Origin: Tubiluchus corallicola
Taxonomy: Eukaryota; Priapulida; Priapulimorpha; Priapulimorphida; Tubiluchidae
DNA: 64,000 nucleotides
Assembly: GCA_030141605.1 (NCBI GenBank)
Contig: JAQGDQ010000065.1
Coordinates: 370,001 to 434,000, forward strand
Direction of reading: 5' to 3'
Below, piece by piece: positions 13,001 through 20,428 of this stretch. The notes under the pieces are model-generated. The model was not told the origin of the DNA. It saw nothing but the letters and a program-made list of their open reading frames with translations, and did no database searches. The position numbers were made by a program, and so were the translations under genes. Position 1 is the stretch's first letter; every line of letters starts with the position of its first letter.

Positions 13001-16000
13001 ATCCACCAAGAGACAATAAGGCAGTCAGTTGAGAAACTAGCTGTATGGCTTCATTCACGGTGTTTAGCGATTTTAAAAGGTCGTCCACATAGAAGTTTCT
13101 CAAAACGGTAGCGACAACATTTGCGGGAAACAGATCTGCATTGTCTTTTGCAGTCCTTTGCAAAGCAAATGATGCAACGCTCGGGGACCACACCCCGCCA
13201 AACAAGTGTACACACATTCTAAAAGTACGTGGTTGACTGTTAAGATTTCCATCTTTACACCAAAGGAAACGCAACATATTTCTGTGTTTAGGAGACACGA
13301 TCACCTGGTGGAACATCTCCCGGATATCCGCCATTACTGCAATAGGATTCTCTCGAAACCGAAGCAAAACTCCAATGCACGTGTTTGTGAGATCTGGCCC
13401 TTGCAATGGTAATTTATTTAGAGATATTTCATTTGTTTCCGCTGCTGCATCAAAGACGATGCGAGTTTTCTCCGGTTTATTGGCATTAAACACCGGAAAA
13501 TGGGGAAGAAACCATTTCCTGGAAGTAGGGTCATCATCTTCATCGACCTCTTCTGCATATCCTTTCATGAATAGGTCATTTATAGCTATAGTGTATCGGT
13601 TGTGCAATTCTGGGTTCCTCTGCAGCCGTTTACGTAGACTTTCCAATCTAGATGAAGCCATTTGTAGCGTATCTGGTAAAACATCATTCTCAGATTTAAA
13701 TGGGATGTCCAACTGGTAATGCCCATGTGTTTTTGTGATTGAAGCCTCCCATATATCGAGAGCACGCATATCGTCTCTAGAGAAGTGTCTGTCAGACTCG
13801 CTAGTTTCAATTTTCCAGAATTGTTCTATTTGCTGCTGCAAGGAATTGGTTTCTCCATATGACAATGCATTGGCTTGGGTTAAATTACTACAAATGCGCC
13901 CTAAATTAGGAACGCCGCCTCCTATGGGTCCATTAAGGGTCCAGCCTAGCTTTGTCTTCACAGCATATGGCGTTAGTCTAGGACCTGTTCGTACCTCAAG
14001 AGGAATCAGCGCATCAGGAACATCCTGGCCGATCAAAAGTCCCAGTTCAGTTAGGTCTTCTGTATCTGTGAACGATAGGGGAAGTCCTTGCAAATGCGGC
14101 CATTGTTCTACATCCTTGCTAAAGGCCAAGCAGTCCTTTTCCAGTAACAATGCAGGCCTAACGAAGACATGAGGCAAAGCTATTTTATTGCCAGTGTTTA
14201 CCCCAGTAACAGACATCTTCGTGATTAAAGTGTTTACCTTGGAATATTTCTCTTCTATAGTGGTTAAAGAGAGCGTTCGTTCTTGTCCAGTAGCCCCAAG
14301 TTTGTCGAACAATGCCTTTGTACAAAAAGTGTTAGTCGAGCCAGGGTCAAGTAGGGCTAAAGTACGCACGGGCATCTTCCCATCAACTTCAACCAAAACT
14401 GACACAACAGGGAGAGCAGCTTTGCCGCCTTCCTTAATACTAGCACAACTGCTAGAAGCTTCTGGTTTGCAATGTGTTAGCGCTTTTTCCTCCTTGCTTC
14501 CATCATTGTTTTTAGAAGGTGACATTTTCTCCAAGGCAGCATGCAGTAAATTTGAATGCTTACGTCTGCAACCTTCTACGTCGCATCCTGCTTTGAAGCA
14601 CCGAGCAGCCCTGTGCTTTCCTTTAATCAAACAATTGAAGCAAAGACCTTCTCTTCTGGCGGTTTTCAATCTATCAGTATCATTCATTGACTTAAATTTA
14701 TTGCATAGCCTGAGTGAACGGTGTTCCGTAGAGTTACATAGAAAACAAGGCATCTCTAGGCGTTGAGAAGCCATTTTGCCACCACTTCCGGTTGTATTTC
14801 CGGGTTGTCGTTCACTGTTGCATTTCGTAATTGGCGCAGTTTCCTGCGCTGAGCTGGCGAAATTCCTGGCTTTGGTGTCGCGTTTACCTTTTGGGCTCCT
14901 GGTAGGCAGGCTAACGTTAATGTCGCCAAAAACAGGATGATTCATTTTGTCAGCTGCGTCCTTAATGAATTCGACTACATCAAATATCGTCGGATTCCTG
15001 TGCTCATATTTCAGAAGCCTGGCTACAACATCCTTCCACCTATCCTGGAACTTGAATGGGAGTTTTTTAATTATTTGTAGCAAACTGCATTGAGTACTAA
15101 TTTCGCAAACGTTGTTCATTATTTTCAAAGTTTCCACACAAGCCACAATCAAATCCGAAAATTCCTGTAACTTTCCCGGTTCATTTATCTTTATGGGCTC
15201 AAATTCAGCAATTCTGGAAAGCCAGGCCTGTGTGACAACAAATGGCGAACCGAATCTTTCGGTTAAAAGCTGTTTAGCATGCCCATATGCAAAACGGGGG
15301 TCCATGTAATTACAACTGTCTACAACTCTTTTAGCTTTACCAATGCAGAGTTGGGCTAACCTAGTGTACCTCGCTGCATCATCTTGGGTATAGTTCTCCA
15401 CGCTGGCTTCGAAACGCTTGATAAAGCTCCAGAACTTCATTACGTCACCATCAAACGTTTCAAGCTGCACGTGTGGAAGCTGCATAGCATTGTACATATT
15501 TAAGTGTTGTCTTTGGCCTTCTAACATGAGGTCCATAAAAACGTTCATGTCATTCTGACTAGCCCTACCGGAGAAATTCCTAGAATTATTTTGTATCCCG
15601 TTACCATAAGAAGCCTGAGGCGATGTAGCCGGAAGCGGAAGTAGCGTATTCCCTGGGACGAAGTCACGTGCAGAAATATTTAAAGTTTGTTCTACCTGGG
15701 GTGATTTAAATGCGGCATGGAAGAACGGCGTAGTTTGTTTAACGCTAGGTTCTAAAACTTCACTGGGAGAATTTTCGAAGAAGGGTTGTACATCAAATAA
15801 ATAGATATCCCACCATCTACGAAGAAAACCTGATTCATAGTCATCCGAAAAATTGACGTTTACATATTCAGTATAATCCCAGGGCTTCTTTCGGCCCAAA
15901 AAGTGCGCAACTTTAATCTTGCTACTGAACTGCTTCATTGCAGGAAGGTAACCGTAACGACCTTGGACGGCAGCATTATACACAAAAGGTAGGCGCTTGT

Positions 16001-19000
16001 CAAACTGTAAACTCCAGTTCGGAAAGGCTAAATTTAATAACCCCTGATCACCGCCATCGAATGAACAGGCCTCAGTTTGTGATAGTGACATCAATCTACT
16101 GTAAGTTTCCAAATTGGGCTGAAATACAAACATTCCAGAATTAAAACAATCAGGCCACCCCACATCTGGGGCAGCCGCAAGCTCATCATAATTGAATAAC
16201 TCATCAATATTATCTAATACTAAAGTATCAGCATCTAAGTAAACGCACTTTGTAAACTGTGTCATAGCCCAGCAGTGCAATTTCGAGAATGTTACATTTA
16301 GCTCTGGCCTACCTAGCAAATGCAAGTTATCAAAATCACTACTCTTTAATAAATCAATCATTTGTACATAATCAAAAACATTACTAAGCTTTGCCATAAC
16401 TCTGCTAGAAACAGTATGGGTGACCAAAATTGCTAGATGTCGAGTTGTACCAGTTCGACGCAAACTGTGTGCCAAGACAAGAGCTCCCTTAGCATAACTG
16501 TCGTTCGTTGCCATGGTGAGATAGGCCTCCATAGACGTATGATGAACTGCAGGCTTGGTGTCTGATGACTGGGCTTTGGTGACGTCACGCACTCCTTGAA
16601 GCCAATCGGTAACCTTGTCCTTGGTTGACATGGGTTTCCTAGCTAAAGTCTCGTCTTTGATTTCAGGCGAGGTGACGGTTGTACGCGACTTCTGACTGGT
16701 TGCACTGCTATGTGAAGTAACTTCACTCTCAAGTCTTAACTGTTTTAATTTCATTGCTTTTAATTTCAGCTCCTGTTCCTGAATCTTAATCTCATGCAAC
16801 TTTAATTCCCTGGCACTTTTCTTCGACCGTCTCGTAGATTTCGAATGACTAGCACCTGAAGATGCTTTGCGCTCAACAACTTGATGCTGCGCTGTCGCTG
16901 TAGCTGCGTCAGCATACGACGACGTACCAGACGCTTCACATGACGTCACATTATATGAATGATCTGGTTTCTGCTGACTTGCTAAGAGTCTGTGAATTAG
17001 CTCTTCTTTACTACCAGAAACTGACAGTTGTTTAGCCCGCAGCATTTCTCGCAGCTGATCACGGGTCGTATTTTTTAATTTCTCCCTTGTTGTTTGGTCC
17101 GACATCATTTAGGTGTGTTCAACTTTAAACATGACCAAATAACTTCTCCTGTCTACAAAAGTCAATCTATGTACGCGAAACAGTAGCTAAACCGGAAGTA
17201 GGTCACAATCTGGGTCATATGTTGACTGTATAAAAATGTCCACTCTGGATTGTCGAATGCCGATATAAAATTGTTTGGGCTTTACGGAGACAAACAAACA
17301 AAGTCATCATTCGCTCAGTGTAACTGTTTATTGTTTGTACTATTTTCATGGCACATGCCCCGTAGTCATATTTGCTTCATCCCAAAATATTACATTTTAT
17401 CTGAAATAATATATAAATTTCTTTAATAAACTGATTCATTTTTACCAAAACATCGAATATGATTAAATTAATGAGAAGCTTACAACAAAATAAAATAAAT
17501 GACTAAATAAAATTTACGTACATCGTTGGGATTAATCATGAGTTCACGCAGCCACGTCACCACATGTACACCTTGAAACCTAAATGACCGGAAACTCTGT
17601 AGGAAGCGACTATTGAGGCCAGGTGTCGCCACTTGTAACTTATAGCTATACTAAATTTGACAAACAAAATCCTTGACAAATATTGTTGTAAGTTTTGCTA
17701 GTCTATATAATACCAATACAGGCATTTTTTGTATGTTTGCATGTTTATCTTTGTGTTAAATTTTTTGAATCAAAATAATCAGACGAATAAGATTAGGATT
17801 GTTCAACTTTAGCAGAGATCTGCTTCATACTGAACGCATTCTAGTTTTATTATATAAGTCAATTGCATCAGTATAACATATGTGCCATTTTCCTACTTTT
17901 CCATTTGTGCCATTTTTACTTACTTTTCCAGTTCTGCCATTTTTACCGGGCACCCCTGACCACATATGGTATAGGTTAATGCTGTTAACCACAATGTGTG
18001 CCTTTAAGGCCAATACCAAATTCATACCAATTTGTACAAGAACAAAGTCAGAATCATGACTGGCAGCCAAAAATTAGCACCAACAACATATAAACCAAGA
18101 CTAGCAAAATGGTCTTGAGATCAAGACCAGTCTTGAAATGTACAACTCATTCTAGCAACAGAATAATGTTCACAACTTTCAAGCTTGTTAAAATTTATTT
18201 GTAGGCAGAGATTGCAGGAAAAATTTCTGTTCAGCAGCTACAGGTGGCATTGGAGACGGGTGATCAAATATTATCAGCCAAATGCAGAGTTTATATTGCG
18301 ATAAGTTTCATGCAAAGAGGCAGATTGAAAGATGCAAAGAAAATTATCAGGTTAATTTCTGTGTTGCTTTATAATTATTGATTAACTAGATATATAACTT
18401 TTATAATGAAATTGCAACTTGTGACATTTTAACTGTTCTTGGGTCAGGGGTCAAACCAAATTCGTGTCAACCTTGTTCAATTTGTTTCATCCAGGCCTTT
18501 TATTTGGTATACTACAAGCCATTGTTGTTCAACACTGGAACGACCCCTATTTTCTGGTTTTGGCCCCTAACAAAAATTGTTTTCCGCATCCATATTTCAA
18601 TAATGTAGAAGAATTCAACTTCTAGCCACATAACAAAAATTGTCACCCTACTTAAAAACTGTAGAAGGAACTGTAGAGCCTAATGAAAAACTGATAGACT
18701 CTACTTTCCTTGACTCTTTGACCCAATGTCACAGTCACTACTCCGTTGTTTGAAGTCCTTTTACAGGTATATGCAGTGCAGTTTTGTGACTCAAGTGTTG
18801 TGACTTTTCCAGTTATTGACAAAACTCTGCTTTAACACTTTTGTCACACGACCTGGCCATTCCCATTTTCCGAAAAGTACTTAATACGCCATTACTTGAC
18901 TACTCATGCGTGTAAAAACATGGACTCCTAATTGAATACTGCAAGTGGAGTTGAGTGACAAAGCCATTTGCCCTAATTTTCACATTCTGGCTCCTGCTGT

Positions 19001-20036
19001 TGAGATCTTTGACCCAGAGATTAACAATCCTGTACTGTTCTGCCTATGTCAGGTGCCTACCCCCAAATTGTGCAATTCTAGTCCTTATTAGTACAGTAGT
19101 ATCAACCTCAACCACGGATAAAAAAGCCAGCCACAGTTGGAACTATTTATGTACAGTCTGGAATTACTGTTAACATACAAACTACTGTTAAGAAAATTTG
19201 ATTAATAAAACCAATGCACTGTTTAATGAGACCACTGTAACACACAACAAAAGCAATATGAAAGTGAAAAATAAAATGGATCTTTGGTAGTTTGCCTGTT
19301 TTTTAGATGCACAGTTAAAATTTAAGTCCTGTTTCATAGATCACCTCTTTTTTACAGTCAATTGTTGTAATCACTGAAATCACCTTTGTATGCTTGAGTT
19401 ATTCTGCTGGCATGTGAGTAAGCTCATGTTTATTGCCATAAATTATTAATTACAGTTCTTTTTTAGGAATAAGCATTTAAGTACTGTTTCTTGCCAAATA
19501 CACATGCTTGCAATAGACTGATACATAATAAAACCACCATTTATTAAGACCACTTATTGCTGGTCATGTGGTGTTTTTATAAAGTGGCTATTACTGTACT
19601 TGTCGAGCTATTGATAAGATCCCATTCTAACGATTTCGCCTATGTCACGTAACCTGGTCAAGCCCATTTTTCGAAAAACAGTTAATGCACAGCTACCCTC
19701 GCCCAGCTACCCACACACACATGCATAAACAATGACTCCTAATCCATTACTTTATGAGGAGTTGAGTGAAAAGCAGTTTGCCCTAAATTTAAAATTTTCA
19801 AACTCCAATTTCTGAAAAAGACTTAATGCACATCTACCCCGCAAGACTAAATACCTATGAAATCCTAGCAGTTGAGCGACAATGGAAAAATGACCGATGT
19901 TCACAGTTATATTTATGTTTGTAGGAGTCAATGGTTGGTGGCCAAGTGTTCGGGTAACAACCAGCTGAAGAACATGTGCTTAGGAGTATGGAGTCGACTT
20001 TCACACGTAGTTAAGAAGAATGCTCAACTTTTATAA
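7080..20036 (+). CDS. Four-exon gene, TPR-like C-terminus, unrecognised
   Basis: Reconstructed exons: 7080-7600, 8232-8346, 18205-18350 and 19925-20036. All introns are GT-AG and phases fit (2, 0, 2), giving 297 aa. The start is the first in-frame ATG; an upstream exon cannot be excluded. The N-terminal 170 residues are Cys-rich early (a CANDDIYWFDNECH region) and unlike anything I know. Exons 2-4 read like helical TPR/SEL1-type hairpins: a block around ETMAWLSTLGGAYSAMGDYY, then QLQVALETGDQILSAKCRVY, then a C-terminal MCLGVWSRL motif. TPR-like repeats usually mediate protein contacts, so a scaffolding role is only inference. Intron 2 (about 9.9 kb) contains the antisense BEL/Pao element. The stop codon lies about 390 bp from the VPS33A stop on the other strand. 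Confidence 0.72.
8347..9953. other. Intron 2 sequence left of the BEL insertion
   Basis: Non-coding intron. Around 9505-9640 it contains a sequence starting ACCTCTGCCAAGGAAGTTATG followed by T/G-rich GTTTGTTTGTC-type words. I recall similar CCAAGGAGGTTATG-type dispersed repeats from several marine invertebrate genomes, so this is a tentative interspersed repeat. Nothing else is recognised. Confidence 0.35.
8887..8920. repeat. (AC)n/(AT)n microsatellite
   Basis: Run of CA dinucleotides passing into TA/CATA repeats, inside intron 2 of the four-exon gene. Confidence 0.9.
9954..9958. other. Target site duplication, left (AATAT)
   Basis: Five bases immediately outside the left LTR, repeated exactly at 17679-17683 outside the right LTR. 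A 5-bp duplication is typical of BEL/Pao integrases. Confidence 0.9.
9959..10365 (-). repeat. 3' LTR of the BEL/Pao element
   Basis: A 407-bp direct repeat of 17272-17678. In element orientation it runs from TGTCAAGGATT to AAAGCCCAAACA. An AATAAA polyadenylation-type signal (CAAACAATAAACAG) lies near 10011-10025. Confidence 0.96.
10366..10375 (-). other. Polypurine tract candidate
   Basis: Read on the minus strand, AAGGAGGCGG directly abuts the 3' LTR, the expected position of the plus-strand primer. Confidence 0.7.
10455..17108 (-). CDS. BEL/Pao Gag-Pol polyprotein with in-frame glycogenin domain
   Basis: 2217 aa, no stops. Domain order by residue:
- SAP-like DNA-binding motif, 8-43 (LREMLRAKQLSVSGSKEELI).
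- Lys/Glu/Leu-rich coiled coil, about 95-130.
- Glycogenin glycosyltransferase, 193-446.
- BEL Gag (DUF1759 type), about 540-725.
- Two CCHC knuckles, C788/C791/H796/C802 and C823/C826/H832/C837.
- Aspartic protease, DPGST at 921-925.
- Reverse transcriptase, YVDD at 1340-1343.
- RNase H, D1523, E1567, D1599.
- Integrase zinc-binding region, with candidate ligands H1849/H1851/H1856 and C1886/C1889.
- Integrase core, D1920, D1982, E2032.
- DUF5641-like tail, about 2105-2205.
Everything needed for mobility except envelope is present. The start is the first Met of the frame, 163 bp from the 5' LTR; a second Met follows immediately. Glycogenin is not a normal BEL/Pao domain. Confidence 0.95.
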   Translation of the reverse strand: MMSDQTTREKLKNTTRDQLREMLRAKQLSVSGSKEELIHRLLASQQKPDHSYNVTSCEASGTSSYADAATATAQHQVVERKASSGASHSKSTRRSKKSARELKLHEIKIQEQELKLKAMKLKQLRLESEVTSHSSATSQKSRTTVTSPEIKDETLARKPMSTKDKVTDWLQGVRDVTKAQSSDTKPAVHHTSMEAYLTMATNDSYAKGALVLAHSLRRTGTTRHLAILVTHTVSSRVMAKLSNVFDYVQMIDLLKSSDFDNLHLLGRPELNVTFSKLHCWAMTQFTKCVYLDADTLVLDNIDELFNYDELAAAPDVGWPDCFNSGMFVFQPNLETYSRLMSLSQTEACSFDGGDQGLLNLAFPNWSLQFDKRLPFVYNAAVQGRYGYLPAMKQFSSKIKVAHFLGRKKPWDYTEYVNVNFSDDYESGFLRRWWDIYLFDVQPFFENSPSEVLEPSVKQTTPFFHAAFKSPQVEQTLNISARDFVPGNTLLPLPATSPQASYGNGIQNNSRNFSGRASQNDMNVFMDLMLEGQRQHLNMYNAMQLPHVQLETFDGDVMKFWSFIKRFEASVENYTQDDAARYTRLAQLCIGKAKRVVDSCNYMDPRFAYGHAKQLLTERFGSPFVVTQAWLSRIAEFEPIKINEPGKLQEFSDLIVACVETLKIMNNVCEISTQCSLLQIIKKLPFKFQDRWKDVVARLLKYEHRNPTIFDVVEFIKDAADKMNHPVFGDINVSLPTRSPKGKRDTKARNFASSAQETAPITKCNSERQPGNTTGSGGKMASQRLEMPCFLCNSTEHRSLRLCNKFKSMNDTDRLKTARREGLCFNCLIKGKHRAARCFKAGCDVEGCRRKHSNLLHAALEKMSPSKNNDGSKEEKALTHCKPEASSSCASIKEGGKAALPVVSVLVEVDGKMPVRTLALLDPGSTNTFCTKALFDKLGATGQERTLSLTTIEEKYSKVNTLITKMSVTGVNTGNKIALPHVFVRPALLLEKDCLAFSKDVEQWPHLQGLPLSFTDTEDLTELGLLIGQDVPDALIPLEVRTGPRLTPYAVKTKLGWTLNGPIGGGVPNLGRICSNLTQANALSYGETNSLQQQIEQFWKIETSESDRHFSRDDMRALDIWEASITKTHGHYQLDIPFKSENDVLPDTLQMASSRLESLRKRLQRNPELHNRYTIAINDLFMKGYAEEVDEDDDPTSRKWFLPHFPVFNANKPEKTRIVFDAAAETNEISLNKLPLQGPDLTNTCIGVLLRFRENPIAVMADIREMFHQVIVSPKHRNMLRFLWCKDGNLNSQPRTFRMCVHLFGGVWSPSVASFALQRTAKDNADLFPANVVATVLRNFYVDDLLKSLNTVNEAIQLVSQLTALLSLGGFHITKWMSNRREVLASVPAEERGSEIKNLDLTQSPLPTDRVLGVKWLVEEDCLGILVSLKDKPSTKRGMLSCISSVYDPLGMICPFVLQAKKLFQDECRIQKKDWDDALERDTEAKWAKWKGDCFALENFKLERCMKPRDFGLIFHLQLHHFCDASSYAYGTVSYVRMKSAQGEIHTAFLMAKSRLAPLKGLTIPRLELCAAVLASKVDQMLREELSFCVGTDQSVFWTDSQIVIHYIRNTAKRFHTFVQNRVNSILQVSSPTQWRFVSSTDNCADDASRGMSAEELLLSNRWKFGPSFLRKDEASWPQTNLDSDDILANDKEVKRSATVNVVECKGTSNNIIDQLLQYYSSFYRLKRGLAWLLRAKTILHRKASGGSDMDCSTNLTLTELNEAQNELIRHTQKQSFNKEYKTMCSRTKSTCRERSVTKSSCLYKLDPFIDKEGILRVGGRLQDALVDHEARHPIILPKNHRLSWLVIQHFHETNGHTGREHVMASVRRAFWIIGMRVMVRKVIHECRQCRLRYSQPLQQKMANLPPERVQQGSFSAVGVDCFGPIVVKRGRIEVKRYGALFTCLATRSIHLEVLFSMSTDSFIKALHRFCSRRGKPNRIRSDCGTNFIGANKELSKAMKEWNHNTIQKDLLQENIEWEYNPPRAPHMGGVWEAMVKIVKKHLLSVTNEQALDDEALNTLFCIVENVVNSRPLTATSDDPKDCSPLTPNHLLLAKCNLTNLPPGKFTSADIYRRKWRQIQYLADVFWRRWQTEYLPLLQIRSKWNRQKKDVEIGDVVLIMDETPRSCWLLARITEKHVGRDGLVRSVTLKTKDGQLQRPIHRLCLIESALDEFKGEAL
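15771..16541 (-). other. Captured glycogenin (GT8) domain inside the retroelement ORF
   Basis: Residues about 190-446 of the polyprotein match animal glycogenin, which self-glucosylates from UDP-glucose to prime glycogen. Visible family residues: ATNDSYAKGALVLAHSL at the N-terminus (human TTNDAYAKGALVL), KLHCW (K276), DADTLVLDNID (DxD at D292/D294), PDCFNSG (N323), FDGGDQG (D351, D354), and HFLGRKKPW (H402, G405, K408). Tyr385, in RYGYLP, aligns with the human Tyr195 autoglucosylation site in IYSYLP. The match begins near Met193, close to the native glycogenin start, and ends after the WWDIYLFDVQPF block. The native C-terminal glycogen-synthase-binding tail is not seen. No introns are present, as expected of capture through RNA. 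Catalytic competence is inferred from conserved residues only. Confidence 0.95.
17109..17271 (-). other. 5' leader of the BEL/Pao element; primer-binding site not seen
   Basis: The 163 bp between the 5' LTR and the first Met. Bases next to the LTR (minus strand ATTTTATATCGGCATTCGAC) do not begin TGG, so a standard primer-binding site for a tRNA 3' end is not evident. A TTCGACAATCC stretch vaguely resembles a tRNA T-arm. Confidence 0.45.
17272..17678 (-). repeat. 5' LTR of the BEL/Pao element
   Basis: 407 bp, identical by eye and in length to 9959-10365. It would supply the element promoter. An ATAGCTATAAG word near the start of the LTR is a weak TATA-like candidate. Confidence 0.96.
17679..17683. 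other. Target site duplication, right (AATAT)
   Basis: Exact match of the left flank at 9954-9958. Confidence 0.9.
18826..19875. repeat. Degenerate repeat units in intron 3
   Basis: Segments near 18845-18990 and 19650-19800 share a diverged order of words (CCTGG-CA, CCCATTTT-CGAAAA, GACTCCTAAT, GAGTTGAGTGA, TTTGCCCTAA). A partial third unit lies at about 19800-19875. This looks like an old dispersed or tandemly duplicated element. No ORF or terminal repeats were identified. Confidence 0.5.
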
Positions 20037-20428
20037 CTCTTACTATAATAATAAGTGTGTTTTATAATATAAATCTTACATATTTAAATATACAATTTTT
20101 CGTGAATACATAATTCGTGAATAGAATATAACTGTGCCCGATACATTTTGAGCAGAAATTTTTAACGTTGTATAACTCTTCTGTGTGTAATACATACAGC
20201 CAAAATTGAGTTTTAATTAATAATAGTACATTTATTATAATGGCTACATTAATACAGAATCACGGAGATGTCTTTGTCTCCTAATAAATTATTTTCTCTA
20301 TGAGTTTATTGCATATTTATGAAAAAAATCATTCTATCTTATCTTCTTGGGTACATTTTAAATTCATTGATAGTCATTCAACCTTGTTGGACAGTTATTT
20401 ACAAGATCACTGAATTCTTCGATAATTG
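20037..20428. other. Shared 3' region of two convergent genes
   Basis: 392 bp between the stop of the four-exon (+) gene and the stop of VPS33A (-). It contains AATAAA on the plus strand at about 20283-20288 and AATAAA on the minus strand near 20303-20308, so the two 3' UTRs probably abut or overlap. Confidence 0.5.

Larger units (their letters stand above)
9959..17678 (-). mobile_element. Complete BEL/Pao LTR retrotransposon carrying glycogenin
   Basis: A 7720-bp element on the minus strand: 5' LTR at 17272-17678, a 163-bp leader, one 2217-codon gag-pol ORF, a purine-rich tract and a 3' LTR at 9959-10365. Both LTRs are 407 bp, begin TG and end CA in element orientation, and show no difference that I can see by eye. 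The flanking 5-bp duplication is perfect. No envelope-like ORF follows integrase; only about 80 bp separate the stop codon from the 3' LTR. Intact coding, LTR identity and a clean duplication together indicate a recent insertion. The gain of a glycogenin domain in the polyprotein is described at the CDS. The element lies antisense in intron 2 of the four-exon host gene. Confidence 0.95.

Noticed and set aside
10484-16144. Many plus-strand frames across the BEL/Pao element (for example 14188-14766, 192 codons)
   Set aside because: They are antisense shadows of the 2217-codon ORF, whose domains are unmistakable.
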